A stretch of DNA of 64,000 nucleotides from Aliishimia sp963721175 (GTDB taxonomy: Bacteria; Pseudomonadota; Alphaproteobacteria; Rhodobacterales; Rhodobacteraceae), in assembly GCA_963721175.1 (NCBI GenBank), contig CAVRIG010000008.1:303243-367242 (forward strand), read 5' to 3'. How positions within the stretch are numbered: position 1 is the stretch's first letter; every line of letters begins with the position of its first letter. Below, in pieces: positions 18,015 through 27,827 of this stretch. Both the position numbers and the translations under genes were made by a program. The notes beneath the pieces were generated by a model. That model was not told where the DNA came from and did not search any database. It worked only from the letters and a program-made list of their open reading frames with translations.

Positions 18015-19385
18015 ATGCGTTTGCTGCTATTGGCCCTGATCCTGTTGGCGCCCATGTCATGGGCCGAAACCCGTGTGCCGCGGAGCCAGGCGGAAATCAG
18101 CTTGAGCTTTGCCCCGCTGGTGCGGGAGGCCGCGCCGGCGGTAGTCAACATCTATGCGAGGCGTGTCACGCAGGCCCGGCGCACGCCGTTCATGACCGAC
18201 CCGTTTTTCGAACGGTTCTTCGAGAGCTTCGGGCAACCGGAACCGAGGGTTCAGAACTCGCTTGGCTCCGGTGTCATCCTCAGCGCAGACGGGATCGTCG
18301 TCACGAATTTCCACGTCGTCGGGCTGGCGACGGATATCCGCGTTGTGCTCAATGACCGGCAGGAATTCGATGCGCGCGTACTTCTGGGGGACGAGGAGAG
18401 CGATCTCGCGATCCTGCAACTGGACGGTGCCGCGGACCTGCCGAGCCTGCCCCTTCGCGACAGCGATAGCGTCGAAGTGGGGGAGTTGGTCCTGGCGATC
18501 GGCAACCCGTTCGGCGTCGGCCAGACCGTGTCGAGCGGCATCGTCTCCGGCCTCGCCAGGTCCGGCGGCGCGGGACGCTCCGGGCGCGGCTATTTCATCC
18601 AGACGGACGCGCCAATCAATCCGGGCAATTCCGGCGGTGCGCTGATCGACGTTGCCGGGCGGTTGATCGGGATCAACACGCGGATCGTGACGCGGTCAGG
18701 GGGCTCCAACGGCATCGGGTTCGCCATTCCCGCCAATCTCGTGAGGGCCTTCGTGCATCAGGCTCGCGACGGGCGCGGGCAATTCGAACGCCCCTGGGCC
18801 GGCATGTCCGGTCAGTCGGTGACCCAGGACATCGCCGAAACACTGGGCATGGGCATTCCCGAAGGCGTGGTGATCACCGATCTGCATCCCGAGAGCCCGT
18901 TTGCCCGCACCGGGTTCGAGGTCGGCGACGTCATCACCGCGGTCGAGGGGGTGCCGGTCAACTCGCAATCCGAACTCGCCTACCGCATGTCTGTGGCGCA
19001 GGAGCCTGATGTGCTGGTCGACTATGTGCGCCGAGGCAATCGCGGCAGCGTCCTGGTATCGATGGCACCACCGCCGGACGATCCGCCGCGCGCGGAGACG
19101 GAGTTGCAACGCGACACCGTCCTGCCGGGCATGCAGCTACTGCGGATCAACCCCGCGGTGATCGCGGAATACGACCTGCCGCTGGAAGCGACGGGCGTTC
19201 TGGTCACCGATCCCGGACGGCTTGGCGCGCGCGTGGGGCTTCGGCCGGGCGACGTGATCCGGCTGATCAACGGCACCCGCGTCGACACGCCGCAGATGGT
19301 CCGTGCCGCGCTGTCGCAGCCGGGTCGGTTCCGGCTGGCGGTGCTGCGTGGCAACCGCAGCATCGTGCTGAGCTTCCGGACCTGA
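18015..19385 (+). CDS. HtrA/Do-type periplasmic serine protease
   Basis: Envelope quality-control protease of 456 residues. Seen: a signal peptide (MRLLLLALILLAPMSWA), catalytic triad residues His in VTNFHVVG, Asp in ESDLAILQL and Ser in NPGNSGGALI, then two PDZ domains (about residues 255-340 and 365-450). The ATG at 18015 is preferred over a GTG at 17961 that overlaps the VOC gene, because the signal peptide begins there. Shorter than DegP and lacking its long LA loop, it resembles DegS/DegQ-like alphaproteobacterial forms. Confidence 0.85.
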   Translation: MRLLLLALILLAPMSWAETRVPRSQAEISLSFAPLVREAAPAVVNIYARRVTQARRTPFMTDPFFERFFESFGQPEPRVQNSLGSGVILSADGIVVTNFHVVGLATDIRVVLNDRQEFDARVLLGDEESDLAILQLDGAADLPSLPLRDSDSVEVGELVLAIGNPFGVGQTVSSGIVSGLARSGGAGRSGRGYFIQTDAPINPGNSGGALIDVAGRLIGINTRIVTRSGGSNGIGFAIPANLVRAFVHQARDGRGQFERPWAGMSGQSVTQDIAETLGMGIPEGVVITDLHPESPFARTGFEVGDVITAVEGVPVNSQSELAYRMSVAQEPDVLVDYVRRGNRGSVLVSMAPPPDDPPRAETELQRDTVLPGMQLLRINPAVIAEYDLPLEATGVLVTDPGRLGARVGLRPGDVIRLINGTRVDTPQMVRAALSQPGRFRLAVLRGNRSIVLSFRT

Positions 19386-19388
19386 GGG

Positions 19389-20696
19389 GTGGCGGACCTC
19401 TTCGACGCGACCGAGGAGCCTGACGCGCGCGTGCACCGACCGCTCGCCGACCGGCTGCGGCCCAAGACGCTGGACCAGGTGATCGGCCAAAGCCAGGTTC
19501 TGGGTCCCGACGCGCCGTTGCAGGTCATGCTCGCCAACCGAACGCTGGGCTCGTTGATCTTCTGGGGGCCGCCGGGCGTCGGCAAGACCACGATCGCGCG
19601 GCTATTGGCCCACGAAACCGACATGCATTTCGAGCAGATCAGCGCGATCTTCACCGGTGTCGCGGACCTCAAGAAGGTGTTCGAAGCCGCCCGGATGCGT
19701 CGGCGGAACGGTCGCGGCACGCTGCTTTTCGTGGATGAGATCCACCGGTTCAACAAGGCGCAGCAGGATGGGTTTCTGCCGCACATGGAAGACGGAACGA
19801 TCCTGCTCGTCGGTGCGACCACGGAAAACCCGTCCTTCGAACTCAACGCGGCCTTGCTGAGCCGGGCGCAGGTGCTCGTTCTGGAACGGTTGAGCGACGC
19901 GGATCTGGAACGCATGCTGGCCAACGCCGAGGCGGAGTTGGGGCGCGAGATGCCGCTCGATGCCCGGGCGCGCGATGCCTTGATCGGCATGGCCGATGGC
20001 GACGGTCGCGCGCTCTTGAACCTTGTGGAACAGATCGCGGGGTGGAAGACGACCCAGACGCTCGACACCGACGCGCTGACCACGCGGCTGACGCGCCGAG
20101 CCACGAAATACGACAAGTCCGGCGACGAGCACTACAACCTCATCTCCGCGCTGCACAAATCGGTGCGGGGGTCGGACCCGGACGCGGCGCTCTACTGGCT
20201 GGCGCGAATGCTCAAGGGGGGCGAGGATCCGCGCTACCTCGCGCGGCGGATCACGCGCATGGCGGTCGAGGATATCGGGCTCGCCGACCCGCAGGCGCAG
20301 GCGATCTGCCTGCAGGGATGGGAGACCTACGAGCGTCTGGGCAGTCCGGAGGGCGAATTGGCGCTGGCCCAGGCGGTGATCTATCTTTCGCTCGCGCCCA
20401 AGTCGAACGCGGCCTACGTTGCCTACAAGGCGGCGATGAAGGAGGCCGGCCAGTCCGGCTCCGCGCCGCCGCCCAAGCACATCCTGAACGCCCCAACCGC
20501 GCTGATGAAGGACCAGGGCTACGGCGCGGGCTATGCCTACGACCACGATGCCGAGGATGGGTTTTCCGGTCAGGGTTACTTTCCCGACGGCATGGACCGC
20601 AAGGACTTCTACAGACCGGTGGAGCGTGGGTTCGAACGCGATTTGGGCAAACGACTCGAGTATTTTTCGAAACTTCGCAACAAGCGGTCAACTTGA
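19389..20696 (+). CDS. rarA: Replication-associated recombination protein A (AAA+ ATPase)
   Basis: MgsA/RarA-type clamp-loader-like ATPase acting at stalled forks. The 435 residues contain RPLADRLRPKTLDQVIGQ, Walker A GPPGVGKTT near residue 61, Walker B LLFVDEIHRFNKAQQD near 115 and the sensor GATTENPSFELN. The C-terminal part (ISALHKSVRGSDPDAALYWLARML, seen in two pieces) is specific to the family. The GTG start is three bases after the protease stop. Confidence 0.92.
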   Translation: MADLFDATEEPDARVHRPLADRLRPKTLDQVIGQSQVLGPDAPLQVMLANRTLGSLIFWGPPGVGKTTIARLLAHETDMHFEQISAIFTGVADLKKVFEAARMRRRNGRGTLLFVDEIHRFNKAQQDGFLPHMEDGTILLVGATTENPSFELNAALLSRAQVLVLERLSDADLERMLANAEAELGREMPLDARARDALIGMADGDGRALLNLVEQIAGWKTTQTLDTDALTTRLTRRATKYDKSGDEHYNLISALHKSVRGSDPDAALYWLARMLKGGEDPRYLARRITRMAVEDIGLADPQAQAICLQGWETYERLGSPEGELALAQAVIYLSLAPKSNAAYVAYKAAMKEAGQSGSAPPPKHILNAPTALMKDQGYGAGYAYDHDAEDGFSGQGYFPDGMDRKDFYRPVERGFERDLGKRLEYFSKLRNKRST

Positions 20697-20800
20697 GCAA
20701 GAGTTCGCATGGAACTCCGGCGGGAGCACAGCTACAGGTTGCGAAATCTTCTGGCCCGTCCGAAAATAAGAGTGTCGTGACCAATTTTGGAGGTTTACCC

Positions 20801-21103
20801 ATGCCAGCGTTTCTCATGTGCGATGCCATCGTCAAAGACCCGGACGCCTTGAAAACCTACCTGGAGACGGCCGCGCCCACGGTGGAACGCCATGGCGGCA
20901 AGTTCCTCGTGAATGGCGGCTGCACCGATGTGCTCGAGGGCGACTGGAATCCCAAGGTCGTCATCATCGCCGAATTCCCCTCGATGGAGGCGGCGCATGA
21001 GTGGTACGGGTCGGAGGATTACGCCAAGGCCTTCGCCTTCAAGGAGAGAGCCCTGACACGCAACATGGTCCTCGTGGAGGGCCTCGAACTCGCCGTCGAT
21101 TGA
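20801..21103 (+). CDS. DUF1330 family protein
   Basis: A 100-residue protein of the ferredoxin-like dimeric alpha/beta barrel fold. Seen: the family pattern IVKDPDALKTYLETAAPTV, GGKFLVNGG, VVIIAEFPSMEAAHEWYGS and a final ...LVEGLEL. Function unknown. GGAGG lies 10 bases before the ATG, which fixes the start. Confidence 0.8.
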   Translation: MPAFLMCDAIVKDPDALKTYLETAAPTVERHGGKFLVNGGCTDVLEGDWNPKVVIIAEFPSMEAAHEWYGSEDYAKAFAFKERALTRNMVLVEGLELAVD

Positions 21104-21134
21104 CACCGGCACGCGGACGCGCGACAGACCGGCC

Positions 21135-21515
21135 ATGATTTCGACCCTCTATCTTGTCGCCCTCGGTGGGGCCTTGGGTGCTTCGCTGCGCTGGCTGTGG
21201 GGTATCGGCGTGCTGCGGCTGACCGGGCACACCGAGATCCCGCTGGCGATCATGGGAGCGAACATCCTTGGCTCCGTCCTGATGGGCGTCTTCGTCGTGG
21301 CGGCGGCGCATCGCGGGCTCACGCATCTGAGCCCCTTCGTGATGACCGGGCTTCTGGGCGGCTTCACCACATTCTCCGCGTTTTCGCTCGAGACGATGAC
21401 TCTGATCGAACGCGGAGAGATCGGTCCGGCGATGAGCTACGTGGCCTTGTCGGTCGTGCTTTCCGTCGCAGGGTTGGCCTTGGGTATGGCTGTGGCGCGG
21501 GGGGTCTTTGCATGA
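21135..21515 (+). CDS. crcB: Fluoride ion channel CrcB/Fluc
   Basis: Dual-topology membrane channel that exports fluoride. The 126 residues form four predicted helices. Landmarks are GGALGASLRWLW, the asparagine in GANILGSVLMG and the GGFTTFSAFSLE pore motif near residue 75. No fluoride riboswitch was recognised in the 31 bases upstream. The stop overlaps the next start (ATGA). Confidence 0.92.
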   Translation: MISTLYLVALGGALGASLRWLWGIGVLRLTGHTEIPLAIMGANILGSVLMGVFVVAAAHRGLTHLSPFVMTGLLGGFTTFSAFSLETMTLIERGEIGPAMSYVALSVVLSVAGLALGMAVARGVFA

Positions 21516-22558
21516 GCGGGGTGCAGACCGTCACCGTGGCCGAAGGCGAAGGCGACCAGCGGCTCGACCGGTGGCTCAAGCGGCGCTTTCCGCAGCTGTC
21601 TCAGGGCCGGATCGAGAAGATGTGCCGCAAGGGCGAATGCCGCGTCGATGGCGGCCGGGTGAAGGCGAACGCGCGCGTGGCGGAGGGGCAGAGCATCCGG
21701 ATCCCGCCGCTGCCCGACGACGAGGCGCCGGAGGCTGCGCCACGGCCGCGCCTGACCGATCGGGACGCGGAGATGATCCAAGCACAGGTGATCTGGCGCG
21801 ACGATCATGTGCTGGCGCTCAACAAGCCGGCGGGTCTGCCCGTGCAGGGCGGGTCGGGGCAGGCGCGTCACGTCGACGGCATGGGCGAGGCGCTGCGCTT
21901 CGGCCTCGACGAGAACCCGCGGCTGGTGCACCGGCTGGACAAGGACACGTCGGGCGTGTTGATCCTGGCGCGCACCCGCGCCGTGGCCAAGGCGTTGACC
22001 GCCAGCTTTCGGCACCGCGAGACGCGCAAGATCTATTGGGCCGTCGTGGCCGGTGCCCCGCATCCGAAGAACGGGACGATCCGGTACGCGCTGGTCAAGG
22101 CGCCCGGCCATGGGTCGGCGGGTGAGGGGGAGAAGATGATCGCGATCCATCCCGACGAGGTCGACGCCACGCCGAGCGCCAAACGCGCTGTCACCGATTA
22201 CGCCACGATCGAGGCCGCCGCGCGGCGCTGTGCCTGGGTCGCGCTGCAGCCGGTCACGGGTCGTACCCACCAGCTTCGCGCGCATATGGCAAAGATCGGA
22301 CATCCGATCGTCGGGGACGGCAAGTACGGCGGTTCCGGTCAGGAAAACCAAGGGGATGGCTGGGGCGCGCAACTGGGCGGCGGTATGTCGCGCAAGCTGC
22401 ACTTGCACGCGCGGTCGCTGACGCTGGCACATCCGGTGACCGGGCGGCGCCTGCACCTGTCGGCGCCGCTGCCGGAGCACATGGCGGAGACCTGGGCCAC
22501 CTTCCACTGGGACCCGTCGCAAGCGCCCGAGGATCCGTTCGACGAGGATTGGGTGTGA
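21512..22558 (+). CDS. RluC/RluD-type 23S rRNA pseudouridine synthase
   Basis: Converts specific uridines of rRNA to pseudouridine. The 348 residues carry an N-terminal S4 RNA-binding domain (RLDRWLKRRFPQLSQGRIEKM, in two parts), then the catalytic domain with the RLDKDTSGVLIL motif whose Asp is catalytic, near residue 145, and GRTHQLRAHMA near 245. Most like RluC; the exact target uridines cannot be read from sequence. Coupled to crcB and to the next gene by 4-base overlaps. Confidence 0.9.
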   Translation: MSGVQTVTVAEGEGDQRLDRWLKRRFPQLSQGRIEKMCRKGECRVDGGRVKANARVAEGQSIRIPPLPDDEAPEAAPRPRLTDRDAEMIQAQVIWRDDHVLALNKPAGLPVQGGSGQARHVDGMGEALRFGLDENPRLVHRLDKDTSGVLILARTRAVAKALTASFRHRETRKIYWAVVAGAPHPKNGTIRYALVKAPGHGSAGEGEKMIAIHPDEVDATPSAKRAVTDYATIEAAARRCAWVALQPVTGRTHQLRAHMAKIGHPIVGDGKYGGSGQENQGDGWGAQLGGGMSRKLHLHARSLTLAHPVTGRRLHLSAPLPEHMAETWATFHWDPSQAPEDPFDEDWV

Positions 22559-23229
22559 CGGATCTCCGGCTGATCATCTTCGACGTCGACGGAACGCTGG
22601 TCGACAGCCAGAACGAGATCATGGCGTCGATGCGGGCCGCCTATGCGGCGCAAGGCCTGCCGGCGCCGGACCGGATGGCCGTTCTGGGGATCGTCGGTCT
22701 GTCGCTTCATGCCGCCTTCGCCCAGTTGTCGCCGACGCTGGCGGCGCCTGCGCGCGACGACCTGGCGGAGGTCTACAAGGCGACCTACGCCGAGATGCGC
22801 CGGACAGGCGGCTCCAAAGGCAGCCCGCTTTATCCCGGTGCGCGCGAGGTCCTCGACCAACTGCGGGCCGACCCGTTCACGGTGCTTGCCGTGGCGACCG
22901 GCAAGTCGCGACGCGGGCTCGATGCGCTGATCGCCTCACATGGGCTGGAGTCGTGTTTCGTCTCGCTCCAGACTGCCGATCACCATCCGTCGAAGCCGCA
23001 TCCCTCGATGATCCATGCCTGTCTGGCCGATGCGGGCGTGGACCCGGCCGCGGCCGTCATGGTCGGCGACACTACCTACGACATGGACATGGCGCGTGCC
23101 GCGGGGGTTCGTACGGTCGGCGTGAGTTGGGGGTATCACCCGGTCCACCGCCTTGGTGCGGACGTCACCGTCAACGACTTCGCGCAATTGCCCGGCGCCA
23201 TCGCGAAACTGCTGGAGCCGGCGGCATGA
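22555..23229 (+). CDS. HAD-superfamily hydrolase (phosphoglycolate-phosphatase-like)
   Basis: Soluble phosphatase of 224 residues. Seen: motif I IFDVDGTLVDS near residue 8, a cap domain, motif III around KPHPSMI and motif IV MVGDTTYDMDMARAAG. The GTG start at 22555 overlaps the preceding stop (GTGA); a TTG six bases further up is a poorer choice. The substrate is unknown. The stop overlaps the ATP12 gene start (ATGA). Confidence 0.85.
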   Translation: MTDLRLIIFDVDGTLVDSQNEIMASMRAAYAAQGLPAPDRMAVLGIVGLSLHAAFAQLSPTLAAPARDDLAEVYKATYAEMRRTGGSKGSPLYPGAREVLDQLRADPFTVLAVATGKSRRGLDALIASHGLESCFVSLQTADHHPSKPHPSMIHACLADAGVDPAAAVMVGDTTYDMDMARAAGVRTVGVSWGYHPVHRLGADVTVNDFAQLPGAIAKLLEPAA

Positions 23230-23939
23230 CGGAATGGAAGCGCAAGCGGTTCTGGTCCCGGGTGGAGACGGTCGAGGCCGGCGACGGTTTCACGATCGCG
23301 CTGGACGACCGGCCGGTGAACACGCCGTCCAAGTCCCGCCTGAAACTGCCCAGCCGCGATCTGGCCGAAGCGATCGCCGGCGAATGGGCGGCGCAGGATG
23401 GGGAGGTCAACCCCGAGTCCATGCCACTGACGCGTCTCGCGAACTCGGCGCTGGAGAAGGTCGCGCCGCAGCAGGGCGCAGTGGCCGCGCATCTTGCGGA
23501 ATACGGCGAAAGCGACCTGCTCTGCTATCGCGCGGAGGGCCCCGAAGGCCTTGTCGCGCGGCAGGAGGAGCACTGGGGTCCGCTGCTTGGTTGGGCGCAA
23601 CAGGAGCTGGGCATCCGTCTGGACGTGCAGTCTGGGATCATGCCCATCCAGCAAGCCGAGGAATCCCGGAACGAGCTTCGGCGACGGACCTCTGCACTCG
23701 GGCCATTCGACCTCACGGCGTTGCACGAGCTGGTCACGCTCTCCGGCTCATGGGTCATCGGATACGCCGCGTTGACCGAAGCGCGCGCCCCGCAGGACCT
23801 GTGGCAGGCGGCAGTGATCGACGAGATGTGGCAGGAGGAGCGATGGGGTGAGGACGAAGAGGCGAGCGAACACCGCCAGGCGCGCCGCACTGCCTTTCTG
23901 ACGGCCCATCGCTTTGCCGTGCTGGCACGCGAAACCTGA
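23226..23939 (+). CDS. ATP12-family F1-ATPase assembly chaperone
   Basis: Alphaproteobacterial homologue of mitochondrial Atp12, which chaperones the F1 alpha subunit. The 237 residues show the N-terminal FTIALDDRPVNTPSKSRLKLPS and AEWxAQ-like GEWAAQDGEVNPESMPLTRLANSALEKV (in parts), then the conserved ESDLLCYRA and the helical C-domain with GSWVIGYA. Ends a four-gene run joined by stop-start overlaps. Confidence 0.88.
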   Translation: MTEWKRKRFWSRVETVEAGDGFTIALDDRPVNTPSKSRLKLPSRDLAEAIAGEWAAQDGEVNPESMPLTRLANSALEKVAPQQGAVAAHLAEYGESDLLCYRAEGPEGLVARQEEHWGPLLGWAQQELGIRLDVQSGIMPIQQAEESRNELRRRTSALGPFDLTALHELVTLSGSWVIGYAALTEARAPQDLWQAAVIDEMWQEERWGEDEEASEHRQARRTAFLTAHRFAVLARET

Positions 23940-24137
23940 AATTCCCCCGCGCCTTAATCACGTGCAATGTCACAATTAACGTGCAGACGCCCGCTGTGCC
24001 GCCTTGACCTTTCGGCAATAAATCGCCCAAACTCCGACCCATCCGCAGGGGGAGTTCTGCGGGGATATCGCCTCCGGTCCTCGACGGCCGGTAAGAGCCG
24101 CCAACTGAAGAGGCGGGGAAATCAGGAAGAGGTAAAC

Positions 24138-25160
24138 ATGAATAATTCCATATTTTTTGGCGCGGTGACAGCCGTCGGCCTCGCGGCGGGCGCAGCGGCG
24201 GCCGCCACGCTGGACGATGTGAAGGCACGGGGCACACTGAATTGCGGCGTGGCGACCGGTCTGGCGGGCTTCGCGGCGCCGGACGCGTCGGGAGAATGGC
24301 GAGGGTTCGACGTGGCGATGTGCCGTGCCGTTGCCGCGGCGGTCCTCAACGACCCCAACGCGGTCGAATTCGTACCGACGACCGGCAAGACACGCTTTAC
24401 CGCGCTGTCCTCGGGCGAAATCGACATGCTCGCGCGCAACACCACCTGGACGTTCAGCCGCGATGTCGATCTGAAGTTCGAATTCACCGGCATCAACTAC
24501 TATGACGGGCAGGGCTTCATCGCGCCCAAGGCGCTGGGTGTTTCATCGGCCAAGGACCTCGACGGGGCGACGATCTGCATCCAGACCGGGACCACGACCG
24601 AGCTGAACCTCGCGGATTTCTTCCGGGCCAACAACATCAGCTATGAGCCGGTGCCGATCGAGACCAACGCCGAGGCGCTTCAGCAGTACACGGCCGGTGC
24701 CTGTGACGTCTACACGACGGACGCGTCCGGCCTTGCCTCGTCGCGCGCCACGTTCGAAACACCGAGCGATCACGTGATCCTGCCGGAGATCATCTCCAAG
24801 GAGCCGTTGGGGCCACTGGTCCGTCACGGCGACAACGAATGGGGTGATATCGTGCGCTGGACGCTGAACGCGCTGGTCTCGGCCGAAGAGCTGGGCGTGA
24901 CCTCCACCAATGTGGCGAGCCTGAGCGAATCCGCCAATCCCGAAACACCGGAAATCAATCGCCTTCTGGGAACCGAAGGCAATCTGGGCGAGATGCTCGG
25001 GCTCGATGCCGACTGGGCTCGCCGCGCGATCGCGGTCGAGGGCAACTACGGCGAGATCTTCGAGAAGAATATCGGGGAATCGACACCGATCGGTCTGGCG
25101 CGCGGTCTCAACGCGCAGTGGAAGGAAGGCGGCCTCCTCTACAGCCCGCCGTTCCGCTAG
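24138..25160 (+). CDS. aapJ: General L-amino acid ABC transporter, periplasmic binding protein
   Basis: Binds a wide range of L-amino acids for the AapQMP permease. The 340 residues have a signal peptide (start MNNSIFFGAVTAVGLAAGAAAA), TLDDVKARGTLNCGV at the mature N-terminus and the family-specific WRGFDVAMCRAVAAAVL and FTGINYYDGQGFI segments. The ATG at 24138 follows GAAGAGG. The 198 bases upstream hold no gene; no promoter could be fixed. First gene of aapJQMP. Confidence 0.93.
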   Translation: MNNSIFFGAVTAVGLAAGAAAAATLDDVKARGTLNCGVATGLAGFAAPDASGEWRGFDVAMCRAVAAAVLNDPNAVEFVPTTGKTRFTALSSGEIDMLARNTTWTFSRDVDLKFEFTGINYYDGQGFIAPKALGVSSAKDLDGATICIQTGTTTELNLADFFRANNISYEPVPIETNAEALQQYTAGACDVYTTDASGLASSRATFETPSDHVILPEIISKEPLGPLVRHGDNEWGDIVRWTLNALVSAEELGVTSTNVASLSESANPETPEINRLLGTEGNLGEMLGLDADWARRAIAVEGNYGEIFEKNIGESTPIGLARGLNAQWKEGGLLYSPPFR

Positions 25161-25172
25161 GATCGTAAACTC

Positions 25173-25203
25173 CAGAGGGCGCGGGGGACACTCCGCGCCC
25201 TCG
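25173..25203 (+). terminator. Hairpin after aapJ
   Basis: GAGGGCGCGG pairs with CCGCGCCCTC around a short loop just after the aapJ stop, without a T-run. Such hairpins after binding-protein genes commonly stabilise the upstream message so that the binding protein is made in excess over the permease; that role is inferred. Confidence 0.6.
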
Positions 25204-25291
25204 ATGCATTGATGTTCGCGAGACCATCAGTTAACGCGGCCGCCCGCCCGACAGAGGCATTCAAGAACAGGCCGGTAGACGGGGACCTTCG

Positions 25292-26512
25292 ATGACGACC
25301 TTGACCGACCCACCGCAGGCGTCGTTCCGGCCATCTATGCTGCTGAACGACACGCGGTATCGATCCTACACGTTTCAGTTCATCGCGCTGATCGCCCTCA
25401 TCGCGGCCATTGCGTATCTGCTCTCCAACCTCTTCGAAAACCTCGCCGTCGCCGGGCTGCAGATCAGTTGGGATTACCTGGGCGAGCCCTCGGGCTATGA
25501 CATCAATCAGACGCTGATCGACTATACCAGCCGGTCGAGCCACTGGGAGGCCACGATCGTCGGCGTCCTGAACACCCTGCTGGTGGCATTCCTGGGATGT
25601 GTAACGGCCACGTTTTTCGGAGTGATCGCCGGGGTCCTGCGCCTGTCCAAGAACTGGCTCGTGGCCAAGCTCATGGCCTGCTATGTCGAGGCTTTCCGCA
25701 ACGTGCCGGTGCTGATCTGGATCATCATCATCTACACCATCGTGACGGCGGTCTTGCCCGGCGCCCGCGCCTATCTGGGCGAAGAACCGGAGAACGAGCT
25801 GTTTCTGGGTATGTTCGCCTTCACCAACCGCGGCGTCTATGCGCCCGCTCCGGTCTGGGAGGCGGGATCGATGTTCGTGGTGGCGGTGTTCCTCCTGTCG
25901 ATCGTCGCCGTCTTCGCCTATCGGCGCTATGCCAAGCAGTTGCTCTTCAAGACGGGCAGATTGCTGCCGATGGGCTGGCCGTCGCTGGCCTTGCTGATCC
26001 TGCCCACCCTGGTCGTCTTCTTTCTGCTGGGCCGCCCCATAGGGCTCGACATGCCCGACCCGCTGGCCAACCGCTTCAACCTGCAGGGCGGCATCCAGAT
26101 CGGCGCGCCGCTCATCGCGCTCTGGATGGCGCTGTCGGTCTATACCGGTGCATTCATAGCCGAAAACGTCCGCGCCGGCATCCAGGCGGTCAGCCGGGGG
26201 CAGAGCGAAGCGGCCGCGTCCCTGGGGTTGCGGCCCCGGCGGATCATGAACCTCGTGATACTGCCGCAGGCGCTGCGGGTGATCATCCCGCCGCTCATCT
26301 CCCAGTACCTGAACCTCACCAAGAACAGCTCGCTCGCCATCGCGGTGGGCTATGCCGACATCACCGCGACGCTCGGGGGCATCACGCTGAACCAGACGGG
26401 CCGCGCGATCGAAAGCGTCCTGCTCCTGATGCTGTTCTACCTGACGATTTCGCTGGCAATCTCGGCGGTGATGAACGTGTACAACAAATCCGTGTCCCTG
26501 AAGGAGCGCTGA
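25292..26512 (+). CDS. aapQ: General L-amino acid ABC transporter, permease AapQ
   Basis: Inner-membrane permease of the His/Glu/Gln/Arg/opine family, 406 residues with about eight predicted helices and the long insertion typical of AapQ between helices. The ABC-interacting EAA loop is QSEAAASLGLRPRRIMNLVILPQAL near residue 305 (seen in two parts). The frame is intact. aapM begins right after the stop. Confidence 0.93.
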   Translation: MTTLTDPPQASFRPSMLLNDTRYRSYTFQFIALIALIAAIAYLLSNLFENLAVAGLQISWDYLGEPSGYDINQTLIDYTSRSSHWEATIVGVLNTLLVAFLGCVTATFFGVIAGVLRLSKNWLVAKLMACYVEAFRNVPVLIWIIIIYTIVTAVLPGARAYLGEEPENELFLGMFAFTNRGVYAPAPVWEAGSMFVVAVFLLSIVAVFAYRRYAKQLLFKTGRLLPMGWPSLALLILPTLVVFFLLGRPIGLDMPDPLANRFNLQGGIQIGAPLIALWMALSVYTGAFIAENVRAGIQAVSRGQSEAAASLGLRPRRIMNLVILPQALRVIIPPLISQYLNLTKNSSLAIAVGYADITATLGGITLNQTGRAIESVLLLMLFYLTISLAISAVMNVYNKSVSLKER

Positions 26513-26513
26513 G

Positions 26514-27814
26514 ATGTCCGACACGCATCGCGCAATCCGTCGCCTTCGTCCGGGACACGCAATTGCCACCAGCAGCGCCGCCGGCCACCGAAACCGGCGT
26601 TCTCAAGTGGCTGCGCGAGAACCTGTTCCCCAGTTGGTTCTATGGCATCCTGACGCTGCTGTCGCTCTGGGTGATCTACGTCATCCTCTCGGGCGTGCTG
26701 CCGTGGCTTCTGGGCGGCGTCTGGGACACGTCCAACATCCGGGAATGTCGCGAGGTGCTGGCGGGCGCTCCGGGCGGCTGCTTCTCCGTGCTGGCGGAGC
26801 GATGGCACCAACTTCTCTTCGGCATCGCCTACCCGCAGGAGGGGTACTGGCGGCCGACGCTGGCCTTCGTGCTTCTGTTCGTGGCGGCGGCCCCGGTGCT
26901 CTTTGCGATGCTGCCGCGCAAGATGCTGTACTTCACCGCGATCTACCCCTTTCTCGCCTATTGGCTGATCTGGGGCGGAACCATCCTGAGCCCGATCGTC
27001 GCGCTCCTGGGTTTTGTCGCCGGATATTTCGTGTTCGGGCAACTCGTACGGCAGAGCTTCGCTGCGGGCTTCTTCGGCGCGATCGCCGCGGCTGTCGTCA
27101 CGTGGTGGATTGGCGGTGTCTTGGTGTCTCTCCTCGCGACGGAGAACACCATTTTGCCCGCGGTGGCGTCGCGGGACATGGGTGGCTTCATGCTGAACAT
27201 GATCCTCGGGACCGTGTGCGTGTCGCTGTCGCTGCCGATCGGGATCCTGTTGGCGCTGGGCCGTCAATCTGACATGCCGATCATCAAGTGGATCTGCGTC
27301 GTGTTCATCGAGTTCATCCGTGGCGTGCCGCTGATCACGCTGCTCTTCGTGGCCAATGTCGTGCTGGTCATACTTCTTCCCGCCGGAGACGAACCTCGAC
27401 CTCATCGTGCGGGTGATCATCATGATCACCGCTTTCGCGTCGGCCTATATCGCCGAGGTGATCCGCGGCGGGCTCGCGGCGCTTCCGCGCGGGCAGTACG
27501 AGGCCGCCGACAGCCTGGGCCTCGATTATCCGCAGGCGATGCGGCTGATCATCCTGCCGCAGGCGCTGAAGATCTCGATCCCGGGCATCGTCAACGTGGC
27601 GGTGGGTCTTTTCAAGGACACGACGCTGGTTTCGGTCATCTCCATGTTCGACCTCGTCGGCATGATCCGCGGGCCGATCCTGGCCTCGACCGACTGGAAC
27701 GGCGTCTACTGGGAGCTGTGGGCCTTTGCCGCGCTCCTGTTCTTCGTCGTCTGCTACGGCATTTCGCAATACTCGCAATGGCTCGAGCGCCAGCTTGCGA
27801 CCGACCACCACTAA
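26514..27814 (+). CDS. aapM: General L-amino acid ABC transporter, permease AapM (two frame breaks)
   Basis: Second permease subunit. Three frame segments join into one AapM-like protein: MSDT at 26514, then after one extra base near 26525 the main part from AQSVAFVRDT through the helices to VANVVLV, and after one extra base near 27371 the end YFFPPETNLDLIVRV to RQLATDHH. The EAA loop QYEAADSLGLDYPQAMRL and following ILPQALK are in the last part. Removing those two bases gives a normal-length subunit, so I treat this as one gene with sequence errors. Confidence 0.85.
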
Positions 27815-27827
27815 GGAGTGGCTGAGC

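Noticed and set aside
23940..24137. aapJ promoter at TTGACC near 24004
   Set aside because: A -35-like box exists but no acceptable -10 lies 16-18 bases downstream.
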